DNA of 64,000 nucleotides, taken from positions 35,759 through 99,758 of the forward strand of contig JAQXDE010000021.1 in NCBI GenBank assembly GCA_029251525.1, in the 5' to 3' direction. The notes beneath the pieces are model-generated. The model worked only from the letters and a program-made list of their open reading frames with translations. It did not search any database and was not told the origin of the DNA. This DNA comes from Saprospiraceae bacterium. Lineage in GTDB: Bacteria; Bacteroidota; Bacteroidia; Chitinophagales; Saprospiraceae. Shown piece after piece: positions 33,901-43,676 of the stretch. Numbering within the stretch: position 1 is the stretch's first letter; each line of letters starts with the position of its first letter. A program made the translations under genes and the position numbers.

Positions 33901-35391
33901 TTAATTTTTACTCCAAGTCGTTCCGTCATTTCCATCTTTGACCTTAATTTCTAGTTCTTTAAGTGAGTCTCTAATCTTATCAGAAGTTCCCCAGTCTTTA
34001 TTCTCACGAGCATCTTGTCGTAACTCTATGATGAGTTGCATTAATCCGTCTGCAATACCGTTTACGTCAGTATTGCCAATTTCTTCATTTATTAGACCAA
34101 AAATATCACTGATAAAAGTCTGGAAAGTTGATTTTAATCGATTTAAAGTATCATTAGTAAGATCATTGTAAGAAAGGTGTCCTGCACTTAAACTATTGAC
34201 TTTGCTTACTAGTTCAAATAATCGAGCCATTGCCATTGGAGTATTGAAATCATCACTCATTTGTATAAAAGCTTTGTCCATTAGATCATTGATTTCAGCA
34301 TCCAATTCTGAAGTAGCTCCATTGGAAGGTTCCATACTTTGTAATAATGTATTGGCTTCCATTAGTCGACGATATCCCTTTTCAGCATCCTGTAATCCTT
34401 TATCTGTAATGTCTAAAGTACTACCATAATGTGCTTGAAGCATAAAAAATTTAACCACCATTGGGCTATAAGCTTGGGTGATATGGGGACTATCGCCAGA
34501 GAAAAGTTGTTGAGGGGTAATAGTGTTTCCATCACTCTTTGACATCTTTCTACCATTCATTTCTAGCATATTGGTATGTATCCAATAATTCGAAGGTTGG
34601 CAGCCGCATGCACCATGATTTTGTGCAATTTCATTTTCATGATGAGGAAATTTCAAATCATTTCCACCTCCGTGAATGTCAAAAGTTTTTCCTAAATATT
34701 TAGTACTCATTGCAGAACATTCCAAATGCCATCCTGGAAATCCTACTGACCAGGGAGAATTCCACCTTAGAATATGCTCGTCAGATGCTTTCATCCAAAT
34801 TGCAAAATCAGATGGATGTTTTTTCTCACTTTGGTTTTTTAAACCATCACGAGTTTCAATAAGTAAATCTTCTATTTTTCGACCTGATAATTTCCCATAA
34901 ACCTTTTGCTCTTCAGCAAACTTAATCGTATCAAAATAGATAGAACCATTTGCTTCATAGGCCAAACCATTATCAATGATTTGTTGTACCATATCTATTT
35001 GTTCGATGATGTGAGCTGTTGCTCTTGGCTCTATGTTTGGAGGCAAAGTGTTGAAAATTTTCATCATGTCATGAAATCCAACTGTATATTTTTGAGCAAC
35101 TTCCATTGGTTCTAATTTTGCCAACTTTGCACCTTTAGACATTTTATCTTCCCCTTCGTCAGTTAAATGTCCAACATCTGTAATATTTCGAACATAGCGA
35201 ACCTGGAACCCCAAATGCATTAAATATCTATAGATTACATCAAAGCTCACAAATGTTCGACAATTGCCAATGTGAACATCGCTATATACTGTAGGTCCAC
35301 AAACATACATACCGATAAAACCATCAGTAATAGGTTGGAAAAGTTCTTTTTGTCTGGTTAGACTGTTTTGAATGTATAACTCATTTTTCAT
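33901..35391 (-). CDS. cysS: cysteinyl-tRNA synthetase
   Basis: CysRS charges tRNA-Cys with cysteine. Class I synthetase: zinc ligand Cys in YVCGPTVYSDVHIGNCRTF, where HIGN is the HIGH motif; GRKMSKSDGN is the KMSKS loop; further zinc ligands are HLECSAMS and the His/Glu of FPHHENEIAQ. The C-terminal DALR-type helical anticodon region covers about residues 380-496. Length 496 is normal. The ATG at 35391 fits. On the same strand the endonuclease/exonuclease/phosphatase gene ends 42 bases upstream, so co-transcription is possible. Confidence 0.97.
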   Translation of the reverse strand: MKNELYIQNSLTRQKELFQPITDGFIGMYVCGPTVYSDVHIGNCRTFVSFDVIYRYLMHLGFQVRYVRNITDVGHLTDEGEDKMSKGAKLAKLEPMEVAQKYTVGFHDMMKIFNTLPPNIEPRATAHIIEQIDMVQQIIDNGLAYEANGSIYFDTIKFAEEQKVYGKLSGRKIEDLLIETRDGLKNQSEKKHPSDFAIWMKASDEHILRWNSPWSVGFPGWHLECSAMSTKYLGKTFDIHGGGNDLKFPHHENEIAQNHGACGCQPSNYWIHTNMLEMNGRKMSKSDGNTITPQQLFSGDSPHITQAYSPMVVKFFMLQAHYGSTLDITDKGLQDAEKGYRRLMEANTLLQSMEPSNGATSELDAEINDLMDKAFIQMSDDFNTPMAMARLFELVSKVNSLSAGHLSYNDLTNDTLNRLKSTFQTFISDIFGLINEEIGNTDVNGIADGLMQLIIELRQDARENKDWGTSDKIRDSLKELEIKVKDGNDGTTWSKN

Positions 35392-35433
35392 GTGTCAAAA
35401 TTAAATATTTCGTTTTTTAAATGTCATGTATTA

Positions 35434-36501
35434 TTATTTCTTAATGTTTTCAAAAAGAAACTTACAGATAACTGGAAAATGATCAGAGTAGTTCTCTTTT
35501 AAAATTTTATGACTTTGCACTTTTATTTTTTCATGTGTTAAAATATAATCAATTCGAAGTGCAGGAATACTTCCCGCATAAGTAGTGCCAAAACCAACCC
35601 CTTTTGTTTTAAAGGAATCGTTCAAATTTTCACTTAAAAGATTATAAGTGTATGATTGCGGTGTATCGTTAAAATCGCCGCAAACAATTACAGGATGAGG
35701 GCATTCAGCAATATGATTTTTAACTTTTTGAGCTTGCTCTGCTCGAAGATTTGCATAGTATTTGAATTTTCGCATCATGCCTTTGATGTCTTTGAGTGTT
35801 TCTTTTTTTGTCAAATCTCCTTCATGTCTGACTTTGTCGGCAATATCTGAAACTTGATTGGATTGAAAATGGATACTGTACACTCGAACTTTTTTTTCAT
35901 TGACAATTAAATCTGCCCAAGAGCATGAATTAGTAAGTGTTCCAAAATTTATTCCACCAGAATTTACTATTGGATATTTGGAGAAAATAAAAGTACCACT
36001 TGGATTGTAAGAGTGAACAAAGGGAAAATTGAATCTTTCTTTAAAAAACTTAGAATTGAATTTTGAAGTCTCTTGGGTACAGAGAATTTGTAGTTCCTCT
36101 CCTTTTTTTAAAAAATCAATAAAATCATTTTCTTGCAATATCCTTGTTTCTGAGCCTTTTTTTCCAATTCTAACTTTTACCAAGTTTTTGACATTATAGG
36201 TTCCGATTGTAATTAATTTTTCGGCCTTTATTTGTTCAAAAAAGTTCAAACCAACGAAACTTGTGACGTGTCCCCATCCAGAAATGATGCAAATTAAAGA
36301 GAGAAATAAGTATTTTTTTTTTCTGACACCCCAAAAACTAACCATGATGATATTGCCCAGCAATAGCCATGGATAGATCAGTCCAAAAAATGAAAATTGC
36401 CAGAACTGACGTGGATTGATAAATGGAGAGAGGTAAGCAAAGAACATTGCGAAAATGACTAACACATTAACCCACAGCATAAATTTTTCTAATTTGCCCA
36501 C
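35434..36501 (-). CDS. membrane-anchored endonuclease/exonuclease/phosphatase-fold protein
   Basis: 355-residue protein with three N-terminal hydrophobic segments (about residues 8-95) and a C-terminal EEP domain. Catalytic signatures of the fold: GTYNVKNLV (Asn), CTQETSK (metal-binding Glu), YSIHFQSNQ (His), VCGDFNDTP (Asp/Asn), RIDYILTHE (Asp) and SDHFPVICKF (final Asp-His pair). All key residues are present, so it should be a metal-dependent phosphodiesterase or phosphatase; nucleic acid, phospholipid or inositol phosphate substrates are possible. It lies downstream of two rhomboid protease genes on the same strand, a recurrent order in Bacteroidota as far as I recall. Confidence 0.88.
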   Translation of the reverse strand: MGKLEKFMLWVNVLVIFAMFFAYLSPFINPRQFWQFSFFGLIYPWLLLGNIIMVSFWGVRKKKYLFLSLICIISGWGHVTSFVGLNFFEQIKAEKLITIGTYNVKNLVKVRIGKKGSETRILQENDFIDFLKKGEELQILCTQETSKFNSKFFKERFNFPFVHSYNPSGTFIFSKYPIVNSGGINFGTLTNSCSWADLIVNEKKVRVYSIHFQSNQVSDIADKVRHEGDLTKKETLKDIKGMMRKFKYYANLRAEQAQKVKNHIAECPHPVIVCGDFNDTPQSYTYNLLSENLNDSFKTKGVGFGTTYAGSIPALRIDYILTHEKIKVQSHKILKENYSDHFPVICKFLFENIKK

Positions 36502-36584
36502 AATGTTAGTTTTTGGAAAAAATAGGTTTGTAAAAAACTATGTTAATCTTAAATTTTATTCTATTATCGTTAAACCTGTTTGGT

Positions 36585-37553
36585 TTACTTTTTACTTGCG
36601 TTGAATAAGAATTCTTTTTCTTCCTCAGTCAAACTTTCATAGCTTGATTTTTTAATTTTCTCCAAAATTGCATCTACTCGTTCTTGGTGCAGTATATTAT
36701 TATCTGATTTTGCATTGCCTCGCCTTCTGGAAAAGCCACCTGAAGAGGACTGAGATTTTGAAATAGGTTTACTTTTTGGGTTTCTATATTCTACGCGAAG
36801 TTTATTTTTTCTACCAGTAAAAAAACCAAAAAAGTTTTGGAAAAAAGTATAAAAAGCATTAATAATATTATTGACTGGGCCGGACATATCGAAACCTCCT
36901 GATCTCAGTTGATAAATATAAAACCATCCAAAGAATGCTCCTCCAAGATGTGCAAATGCCCCTCCAGTATTGCTTATGTTAGCAATGGCAATCAGGTTTA
37001 GAAAAATTAAAACTGAGACAACATATTTTAATTTGACGTCACCAAGAAATAATAACCTCATAATATAGTCAGGAGCAATAACTGCTGATGAAAGCACGAT
37101 GCCATAGACAGCACCAGAGGCTCCAAGTGCAAACCCTGTACTTCCGTAAAGTAAAACATCACTTAGGTAAAATGCAAAACCTCCTGCGAGACCACTCAAA
37201 AGATAGAGAGGTAAAATATGATGATCACCAATGAAACCTCCAACAATTTTTCCAAACCAGTACAAAAACAACATGTTCCATGCAATATGCCAAAATCCTT
37301 CATGTAGAAACATACTTGTGATTGGAACCCAAGGATGAGTTAAAACAAACCATCCATCGGAGGACATGCAAAATAAGTGAAGAAAGTCTTGGAATCCATT
37401 GTCATATGGAGAAACTCCCGGGTAAGTAATTGCAAAACCTAGCTTAACTAAATTGATTACCACAAACACCACTACATTAATTATAATCAACCGAGTGATC
37501 ATATTTCCTGAGCTAAACTCTTTTTTTAAATCGTCCCAAATGGAGGTAATCAT
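36585..37553 (-). CDS. rhomboid intramembrane serine protease with C-terminal extension
   Basis: 322-residue rhomboid. Six hydrophobic segments; the catalytic serine is in GASGAVYGIVLSS (GxSG, helix 4) and the histidine in GGAFAHLGGAFFG (helix 6). HEGFWHIAWNMLFLYWFG in helix 2 supplies the conserved His/Asn. The enzyme cuts membrane proteins inside the bilayer. After the membrane part comes a basic linker (RVEYRNPKSKPISKSQSSS) and a short helical C-terminal domain (RVDAILEKIKKSSYESLTEEEKEFL), seen in many Bacteroidota rhomboids (DUF6576-like). A second rhomboid gene lies 196 bases upstream. Substrates unknown. Confidence 0.93.
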   Translation of the reverse strand: MITSIWDDLKKEFSSGNMITRLIIINVVVFVVINLVKLGFAITYPGVSPYDNGFQDFLHLFCMSSDGWFVLTHPWVPITSMFLHEGFWHIAWNMLFLYWFGKIVGGFIGDHHILPLYLLSGLAGGFAFYLSDVLLYGSTGFALGASGAVYGIVLSSAVIAPDYIMRLLFLGDVKLKYVVSVLIFLNLIAIANISNTGGAFAHLGGAFFGWFYIYQLRSGGFDMSGPVNNIINAFYTFFQNFFGFFTGRKNKLRVEYRNPKSKPISKSQSSSGGFSRRRGNAKSDNNILHQERVDAILEKIKKSSYESLTEEEKEFLFNASKK

Positions 37554-37749
37554 AATTTAAATTTTAAAATTTTATGTTCTTCAATTTTTCTGCTTTGGAA
37601 AGCATTATTTTTTGAAGAAAATATCCTAACTCCCACAAATCTAAGCACTTGGTGAATATTTAACAAATGAATATTCAATAGCTGCTTCATAAAATATATT
37701 TTGTTAAACAAGTATTTAGCAAATGAGTTGCATTTTGCTATCAAACAAA

Positions 37750-38364
37750 TTAGAGCCTTGAACCAAATTTATTCCAGTATTGAATCAAAATAAAACCGAA
37801 TAATGCGCCTCCAAGGTGAGCAAAATGGGCAATGCCTGTACCATTAGAAAACAGCCCTAATCCTAAATCAATAGCAATTAAACCAATAGCCATTTGTTTA
37901 GCTGTCAATGTAATGGGTGGGAAAAGCAAAGAAACTTTTTGTCTAGGAAAGTAATAAGCAAACCCGATAATTAAACCCATAATTGCTCCAGATGCCCCCC
38001 ACATTATGCTTGGGTCATTTTGAATAAAGTTGATAAAGACATTGAGGATAAGAGAACCAAACCCTGCGAAAAAATAATAAAATAAAAACTTTTTTGGACC
38101 CCAAAGTGCTTCAAGGGGTGGTCCAAAAAAATAAAGCCCTACCATATTAAATAGTAAATGTGTAGAAATTGGACTGTAACCATCATGGGCAAACATGTGA
38201 GTGATAATTTGAAAAGGTTCAAATCCACTTCCGTATCTTCCTTCTATTCCAGGATAGTGAAATGCTAACCAATTTTTTAATTCAGGAAAAAACAAAACGA
38301 ATATTAAATGAATCGCTACATTTAATATTATCAAATTTTTGACGACATCTGTTAATCGCATCAT
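37750..38364 (-). CDS. rhomboid intramembrane serine protease (short form)
   Basis: 204-residue core rhomboid with six hydrophobic segments and no extension. Catalytic Ser in WGASGAIMGLI and His in IAHFAHLGGALFG; LLFNMVGLYFFGPPLEALWGP carries the conserved Asn in helix 2. It is the first of two rhomboid genes in tandem on the minus strand; they share the fold and motifs but differ clearly in sequence, so they are not a recent copy. This size fits the minimal GlpG-type fold. Substrates unknown. Confidence 0.93.
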   Translation of the reverse strand: MMRLTDVVKNLIILNVAIHLIFVLFFPELKNWLAFHYPGIEGRYGSGFEPFQIITHMFAHDGYSPISTHLLFNMVGLYFFGPPLEALWGPKKFLFYYFFAGFGSLILNVFINFIQNDPSIMWGASGAIMGLIIGFAYYFPRQKVSLLFPPITLTAKQMAIGLIAIDLGLGLFSNGTGIAHFAHLGGALFGFILIQYWNKFGSRL

Positions 38365-38517
38365 ATATTTTACAAAACTTTTTTTAAAAAATGAAGTGAA
38401 AGGTAATCATTTTTGGGAAATACGAGCAAGGTATTTCGACGATGAAAAGAATCTAGAGGACTAGGAATCAAGTATTTTATTTTTAGTTCTTCAATCTCCA
38501 GAATTGACTATTTTTTC

Positions 38518-39804
38518 TTATTTACAATTTTTATAAAACTCATCCATTTGCAAATGAAAATCAATCAATGTCTGTTCGGAAACAAATGGCGAGGACTTAA
38601 TGTTTTCATAAAAATTAAAAATATTTTTAAGTATTTGAGAGGATACTTCGGATTTAGTTACCAATTTTGCCATGAATTCACCATTCGTTTTTGTTGTATT
38701 TAGATTATATCGATCGCGGATGTAGGCGTAGAATAATTTCATTTTTTGCTGACATAATTTTTTATGGTCATTTTGTAAAAAGTATAACCTACCAATTGTT
38801 GAAATAAACTTAAATGACGTATTTTCATTTCTTTCTAAAACAGGGATGATTCGTTGTTTTCTTTTTGCTCCAAAAAATAGATACAAGAATCCCATTCCGA
38901 CCATTAAGTACCAAGCCCAAGCCAAACTTGGCTGTGATAAAATATATTTTAAAGATTCCTCTGATGCAATTGTTCGATTACTCCCACCACCTCGTTTTTG
39001 ATTATAAGCTCGCCCAAACCCTTCATCTACTCGACTGTATTCATCCCAGTAAATATCACCTTCGTTTAAATGTGAAAAAACTTTGTTGGCGTATGCTATA
39101 CCTTTTTTGGGAAGCATATTTAGGTTGGTAAAATTAACAGGAGTGGTGTGTAAATATAATGCACCACCATTCGTTCCATATATTTTTTTGGCAAAATTAA
39201 CTTGATTATTAATCGTACCTAATTGAATCATACTATGTTGTTCTTCACAAAAATATGCGCTATCGATATAATTCCAACCGTATATTGCTGGTTTGTTCTC
39301 ATCTAAAAAATTGAAGGAGAATCCATTTTTATTTTGCAATTGAGGATGAAGAAAATTAAAATTGACTGTCGAGTCTGTAAGTATGTCATAATCGTTCCAA
39401 GACATATAATTACATTTATTTTTGTACAACCTTTTCATCAAATTAAAAGGTATAGTCTTGCTCGAAATAAATGCTGTATTACCTTTTAATACATAATTTA
39501 ATAAAGTTTCAATATCCGAAGAGTCCAAAAACATACTTTCTCCGATGAAAATATAATTACTTTTGACATCTCCAGAACTTGGCAATTCTTCAAAAAGGCC
39601 TTCTTTGATTTCTGTAAAATTATTGTTTTGGAAGTAATCGCTAAGTACTTCATGAATGACAAAACTACCATAAGGTTCCTTGCTTTCCGCCTCGTAATTT
39701 TCTGACCAATCAAAATTATTTCCACCACTTCCTAAAAAAATGAAAAACAATAATAAAAGCGCTGCAGCAGCCCCTAATATATAAAATGGTTTATTATCTA
39801 CCAT
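38518..39804 (-). CDS. DUF4350 domain membrane protein
   Basis: 428-residue membrane protein. One N-terminal helix (FYILGAAAALLLLFFIFL), a long extracytoplasmic domain (about residues 25-290) starting EPYGSFVIHEVLSDYF, which is the DUF4350 signature of a GATase-like fold, then a second helix (SLAWAWYLMVGMGFLYLFFGAKRKQR) and a cytoplasmic tail (DNKLCQQ-like helix LCQQKMKLFYAYIRDRYNL). DUF4350 proteins usually stand in clusters with DUF4129, SpoIIM, MoxR and DUF58 genes. Here it overlaps the DUF4129 gene by 11 bases, so both are translated together. Function unknown; a membrane complex energised by a MoxR ATPase is the common suggestion. Confidence 0.85.
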   Translation of the reverse strand: MVDNKPFYILGAAAALLLLFFIFLGSGGNNFDWSENYEAESKEPYGSFVIHEVLSDYFQNNNFTEIKEGLFEELPSSGDVKSNYIFIGESMFLDSSDIETLLNYVLKGNTAFISSKTIPFNLMKRLYKNKCNYMSWNDYDILTDSTVNFNFLHPQLQNKNGFSFNFLDENKPAIYGWNYIDSAYFCEEQHSMIQLGTINNQVNFAKKIYGTNGGALYLHTTPVNFTNLNMLPKKGIAYANKVFSHLNEGDIYWDEYSRVDEGFGRAYNQKRGGGSNRTIASEESLKYILSQPSLAWAWYLMVGMGFLYLFFGAKRKQRIIPVLERNENTSFKFISTIGRLYFLQNDHKKLCQQKMKLFYAYIRDRYNLNTTKTNGEFMAKLVTKSEVSSQILKNIFNFYENIKSSPFVSEQTLIDFHLQMDEFYKNCK

Positions 39805-40639
39805 GATCCGCTAGGTTATTGAGTTTTCTAACTTTACTTTTTTTCTTTGCTAGCTGTATTTCTTTTAACATTTTTTGAAATTTAGGTTGAACACTTGACT
39901 TGAAATCCATTCCACTTAATTCTTGTTTTCCGTACCATACTTTTTCGAATATTACAGTTGCGGATCTAAAATTTGAATGCCAATCTGTTGTACTCAATTC
40001 TTGAGTATAATTTCGATTCGTTTTATCTTTTTCCCATTTTATCCAGTTTTTTAAAGATAACTCTTTGATGATCGTTAAATAATACAATCGAATGGCCATT
40101 GGGTAATTTTCTTTATCCAAAGCTTCTCTGATAAACTTATTTAAGTCAGACTCGTGAATTCTCTCTTCGATGTTAGCCAAGGTAATAGGGGTAGTACTTT
40201 GCGAATTAAATTTTTTATTGCTCGGTGCCAATGCCCAGCCTTCTGCTCCAACCACATTGGCAATAATAAAAGCCAATATGATTACCACCATGGTGATAAA
40301 TAAAAACTTGAAAAACCAGGTCCAGAAATCACTAACTTCGGATGCTGCTGCTTCATTATCCTCTGTAGCACCTGAGTAATCTCCATCATCTACAGCCTCA
40401 TTACCATCATTTTTTTTCTTCTTTTTGTTGGTTTTGTGGTTGCTATAGTCAAGTCCTGATTTAGCATTTGACCAAGTTGACTCACTTATTTTTTTTTCAA
40501 TAAGTTCACTTTGTAAATAATCTTCTCTTGGAAAACCTTGAAAAGAAAAAGCCAAATTGGAGTAACAGAATAACATTAGCATTATCCAAATGAATTTTGT
40601 CAAGAGACTATTTTTTGTTTTAAAAAAAAAATTAAACAT
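39794..40639 (-). CDS. DUF4129 domain membrane protein
   Basis: 281-residue protein. An N-terminal hydrophobic segment (FIWIMLMLFCYSNLAFSF) is likely a signal or anchor, then a charged low-complexity part (NKKKKKNDGNEAVDDGD), a membrane helix (WTWFFKFLFITMVVIILAFI, about residues 107-127) and the cytoplasmic DUF4129 domain (about 175-265: YPMAIRLYYLTIIKELSLKN, IKWEKDKTNRNYTQEL). DUF4129 helical domains resemble those next to transglutaminase-like proteins. It overlaps the DUF4350 gene and follows the SpoIIM gene by 63 bases. Operon partner of both; molecular role unknown. Confidence 0.85.
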   Translation of the reverse strand: MFNFFFKTKNSLLTKFIWIMLMLFCYSNLAFSFQGFPREDYLQSELIEKKISESTWSNAKSGLDYSNHKTNKKKKKNDGNEAVDDGDYSGATEDNEAAASEVSDFWTWFFKFLFITMVVIILAFIIANVVGAEGWALAPSNKKFNSQSTTPITLANIEERIHESDLNKFIREALDKENYPMAIRLYYLTIIKELSLKNWIKWEKDKTNRNYTQELSTTDWHSNFRSATVIFEKVWYGKQELSGMDFKSSVQPKFQKMLKEIQLAKKKSKVRKLNNLADHGR

Positions 40640-40702
40640 TTAAATATTTTTTAGCATGATCTTCATGTATAACTTGTTTATTCGTCAAATATCCATTGTT
40701 TT

Positions 40703-42634
40703 CTATTCCCTAATCATTCCTTGAATCACTCTAGCGTTACCAATATTTTTAATTCGGTTTTTCAAATTAGGAGCTTCTTTGATTTCTAAAAGAGTATGAT
40801 ATAACAACCCAACTCCACTAATCAATAATGGATAAATTAAATACAATACTGCTGTCGAAATAAATGTCAAAGAAATCACCGCAAATTGATCCATTATTTC
40901 CTGCGTTAACACTAAATTCAAACTAACTAATTTGATATAAATCCAAATTAGTGAAGTATCTGTAATCATGAAAAATGAGATTCCAATAGTCAAAGTCAAT
41001 ATGTAAGTTCCAAGTAGTTTATCTGAGGAACCATTCAATAAATAAAATGTCCGACTGAGTCCTGTAAAAAGTCCAATACTTTCTTTACACATTATATACA
41101 TCCACAAAATTAAAACTGGATATCCAATTGGAACGATCAATACCACCGTAAACCAATCATTAGTTATTAAAAATAAATTCATAACAAGTATGACTGTCGC
41201 TATTTTTGCAAAATTTAAAATATGATGCATTGTGTTTTTTGTTGGCCTCTCTTCTTTAATTTCTTGTTCTTTTTCAAATGTTTTGATCAAATATGTAAAA
41301 CTCAAAAATGTCAAACAGGAAAAAATAAATGTATTTAGAACCACTAAAAACGGAACGGCCTCATTGACGAAAAAACTGTGAATTACTCCAATGTAGGCTA
41401 TAAACTTTACGATAAGGTATTCAAATATGGAAACAAACTCATTTCCCTGTGAAATATTTATTTGAGGAAATGAAAATAAATCTGTTGGAGAATCAGGCGT
41501 GAAACTGAAAACCATGCCAGTATAAAAAAATGCACTCACCAAAGCTAATCCACCAATAACTAGAATATTTTTTTTATAAAAAACAAAGACATCAGAGAAT
41601 ATTTCTCCTGAGGATTTGATACGAGTAAAGTCAATTAATTGATTACTGTCCGAAGGTAATCGATCTTCTTTTGGCAGGATCAATAATCCTTCCTTCCCTC
41701 TTTTCCTAGGTAACCACCAGAAGTATGAAATGACAAAAGCCAAACAAACAAAAATAAATAAGCCGCGAATGAGATCAGGAGTTTCAGTTTGTCGAGTCAG
41801 GAACCCTTCTAGGAACCCGGCAATGATAAAAATAGGAATAATGCCCATCATAATTTTTACTCCACGACGAGCGGAAATTTGGAAAGCTTGCACACGAGTA
41901 AGTGTACCAGGAAAAACTAAACCTTTTCCCATAGTAAGTCCTGCTGCTGCTGCAATGACAATGGCAGAGATTTCCAAAGTGCCATGAATCCAAATAGTCA
42001 AAAACGATTCAAGAAAAACACCTTGTTCGAAGAAGAAATATTGAAAAGCACCTACCATAATGGCATTTTTAACCAAATAAAATAAAGTGCCAAGTGAGAA
42101 AAATACACCTAATGCAAATGTCTGAAATGCGACCCATAAATTATTGACCGTAATCCCAACTGACATACCCAATTCACCCCGTTGTTTATAAACTGCCATG
42201 GGATCACCAGATTCAATATTTTCAATTGTCATATCAACGTAATCATCTCCTAATACCATTCTTGGGAATTCTGCATCCATAGCGCAGGACAAAATTCCAA
42301 TACCAAAAGCTAGCATGAAAACCCAAAATGCTAATGAAAACTCACGTCGGGATTCCCAAACGACATAAGGTAATTCATGTTTCCAAAAATAGGAAAACCG
42401 ACCTAGTTGTGTTTTTCTATTTTTATAAATTGAATAAAAGATTTGTTGGGCTATATTGTTTAAATAGACTCTAACTGAACGGTTAGGGTAAAATGTACGA
42501 GAGTATGAGAGGTCGTCTGTAATTTGAATGAAAAGGTCACTCATTTTGTCAGGATCAACATTCTCATTGTTTAGATCTTGCTCAATTTCTTTCCACTTTT
42601 CTTTATTTTGTTTTATGAAACTTGTTTCACGCAT
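40703..42634 (-). CDS. SpoIIM-type membrane protein, long form
   Basis: 643-residue polytopic membrane protein. The N-terminal half (about 1-335) matches the stage II sporulation protein M family as found in non-sporulating bacteria: MRETSFIKQNKEKWKEIEQDL, FSLGTLFYLVKNAIMVGAFQYFF, TIWIHGTLEISAIVIAAAAG and RGVKIMMGIIPIFIIAGFLEG. After a charged loop (PRKRGKEGLLILPKEDRLP) a second membrane part (about 345-625) adds roughly six helices. Usual SpoIIM homologues are near 320 residues, so this looks like a fusion with a membrane protein that is a separate gene elsewhere (inference). It is divergent from an RDD gene and heads the DUF4129-DUF4350 cluster. Confidence 0.85.
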   Translation of the reverse strand: MRETSFIKQNKEKWKEIEQDLNNENVDPDKMSDLFIQITDDLSYSRTFYPNRSVRVYLNNIAQQIFYSIYKNRKTQLGRFSYFWKHELPYVVWESRREFSLAFWVFMLAFGIGILSCAMDAEFPRMVLGDDYVDMTIENIESGDPMAVYKQRGELGMSVGITVNNLWVAFQTFALGVFFSLGTLFYLVKNAIMVGAFQYFFFEQGVFLESFLTIWIHGTLEISAIVIAAAAGLTMGKGLVFPGTLTRVQAFQISARRGVKIMMGIIPIFIIAGFLEGFLTRQTETPDLIRGLFIFVCLAFVISYFWWLPRKRGKEGLLILPKEDRLPSDSNQLIDFTRIKSSGEIFSDVFVFYKKNILVIGGLALVSAFFYTGMVFSFTPDSPTDLFSFPQINISQGNEFVSIFEYLIVKFIAYIGVIHSFFVNEAVPFLVVLNTFIFSCLTFLSFTYLIKTFEKEQEIKEERPTKNTMHHILNFAKIATVILVMNLFLITNDWFTVVLIVPIGYPVLILWMYIMCKESIGLFTGLSRTFYLLNGSSDKLLGTYILTLTIGISFFMITDTSLIWIYIKLVSLNLVLTQEIMDQFAVISLTFISTAVLYLIYPLLISGVGLLYHTLLEIKEAPNLKNRIKNIGNARVIQGMIRE

Positions 42635-42823
42635 AGCTTTTTATGATATAAGATTTTAAAACAATAAGGTTAAGACAGACGTGTTTTGAGTGTAAAAAAA
42701 TCTTTATTGTCATTTAAACCTAAAAATATTAACAAAAATCCACATTTTTGTAGTTCGTTACAAAAATTAAGGATTGTCAAAATGATAATACAGACAAACT
42801 TATATAAAACTATAATTTAGTTT

Positions 42824-43564
42824 ATGAAAACGATCGATATTCGGACTACACAAAATGTTACGATTGAGTATGAGCTCGCTACTTTAAAGGAACGTATATT
42901 GGCATTTTTTATTGATTTTGTAACTGTATATGTAACGTTTTCAATCTTATATTTTACGTTGACCATTGGTTTTCGAGATATCTTTTTAAACCTAGAAAGC
43001 TATGCCCTAAGAGCAGTTGTATTATTTAGTTTTTTCGTTTTTTATCAGTTGTTTTCTGAAATCATCGCAGATGGACAATCATGGGGGAAGAAGGCAGTAG
43101 GCATAAAAGTAGTTCGGTTGGATGGACAAGAACCAGGATTAAGCGAGTATTTATTACGATCAGTTTTTTATATAATTGATATTTTATTTTCATTTGGAGT
43201 AGTGGCAAATTTATTAATTAGTTCCTCCTCTAAAAGTCAACGACTTGGTGATTTGACGGCTAACACAGCTGTTATACGAGTTCGGTTTAATTTAAGATTT
43301 CGATTGGAAGATATTTTAAAAATCAATTCAATAGAAGATTATGAGCCTCAATTTCCAGATGTTCGCAGATTGCGTGAGGAAGATATGTTGTTAATAAAGT
43401 CAATTATTACCCGTGCACGATTATATAGGAATAACGCTCATCAGGAAGTGGTTAATGATTTAGTTACAAGGTTGAAAAATGAATTAGATTTAGAAAAAGT
43501 ACCTCCAAATAAAATTGAATTTTTGAAAATACTAATCCGAGATTACATTGTTTTAACTAGATAA
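42824..43564 (+). CDS. RDD family membrane protein
   Basis: 246-residue protein with an RDD domain (about residues 20-155): LKERILAFFIDFVTVYVTF has the Arg-Asp pattern in the first helix (RILAFFID), then QSWGKKAVGIKVVRLDG and QRLGDLTANTAVIRV. Three helices are expected. A cytoplasmic helical tail of about 85 residues follows (DVRRLREEDMLLIKSIITR, VVNDLVTRLKNEL), common in Bacteroidota RDD proteins next to SpoIIM genes. It is divergent from the SpoIIM gene with 189 bases between. Function unknown; related RDD proteins have been linked to ion exchange, which I cannot judge here. Confidence 0.88.
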   Translation: MKTIDIRTTQNVTIEYELATLKERILAFFIDFVTVYVTFSILYFTLTIGFRDIFLNLESYALRAVVLFSFFVFYQLFSEIIADGQSWGKKAVGIKVVRLDGQEPGLSEYLLRSVFYIIDILFSFGVVANLLISSSSKSQRLGDLTANTAVIRVRFNLRFRLEDILKINSIEDYEPQFPDVRRLREEDMLLIKSIITRARLYRNNAHQEVVNDLVTRLKNELDLEKVPPNKIEFLKILIRDYIVLTR

Positions 43565-43676
43565 TTGCAGTTTGTGTAGTTTTTAAATCATAAGTCTAAA
43601 TTCGACTTGTCTGATTAATAAAAGTTGCACAAATATTTATTATTACAAATTATTTACAAAAGAAGATAAAGAATAA

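Noticed and set aside
35396..35403. -7 box for cysS on the minus strand (TAATTTTG)
   Set aside because: No -33 at the right distance and AT-rich context; chance match is likely.
37550..37744. 64-residue minus-strand frame between the rhomboid genes
   Set aside because: No signal, domain or start-site support; composition fits random AT-rich DNA.
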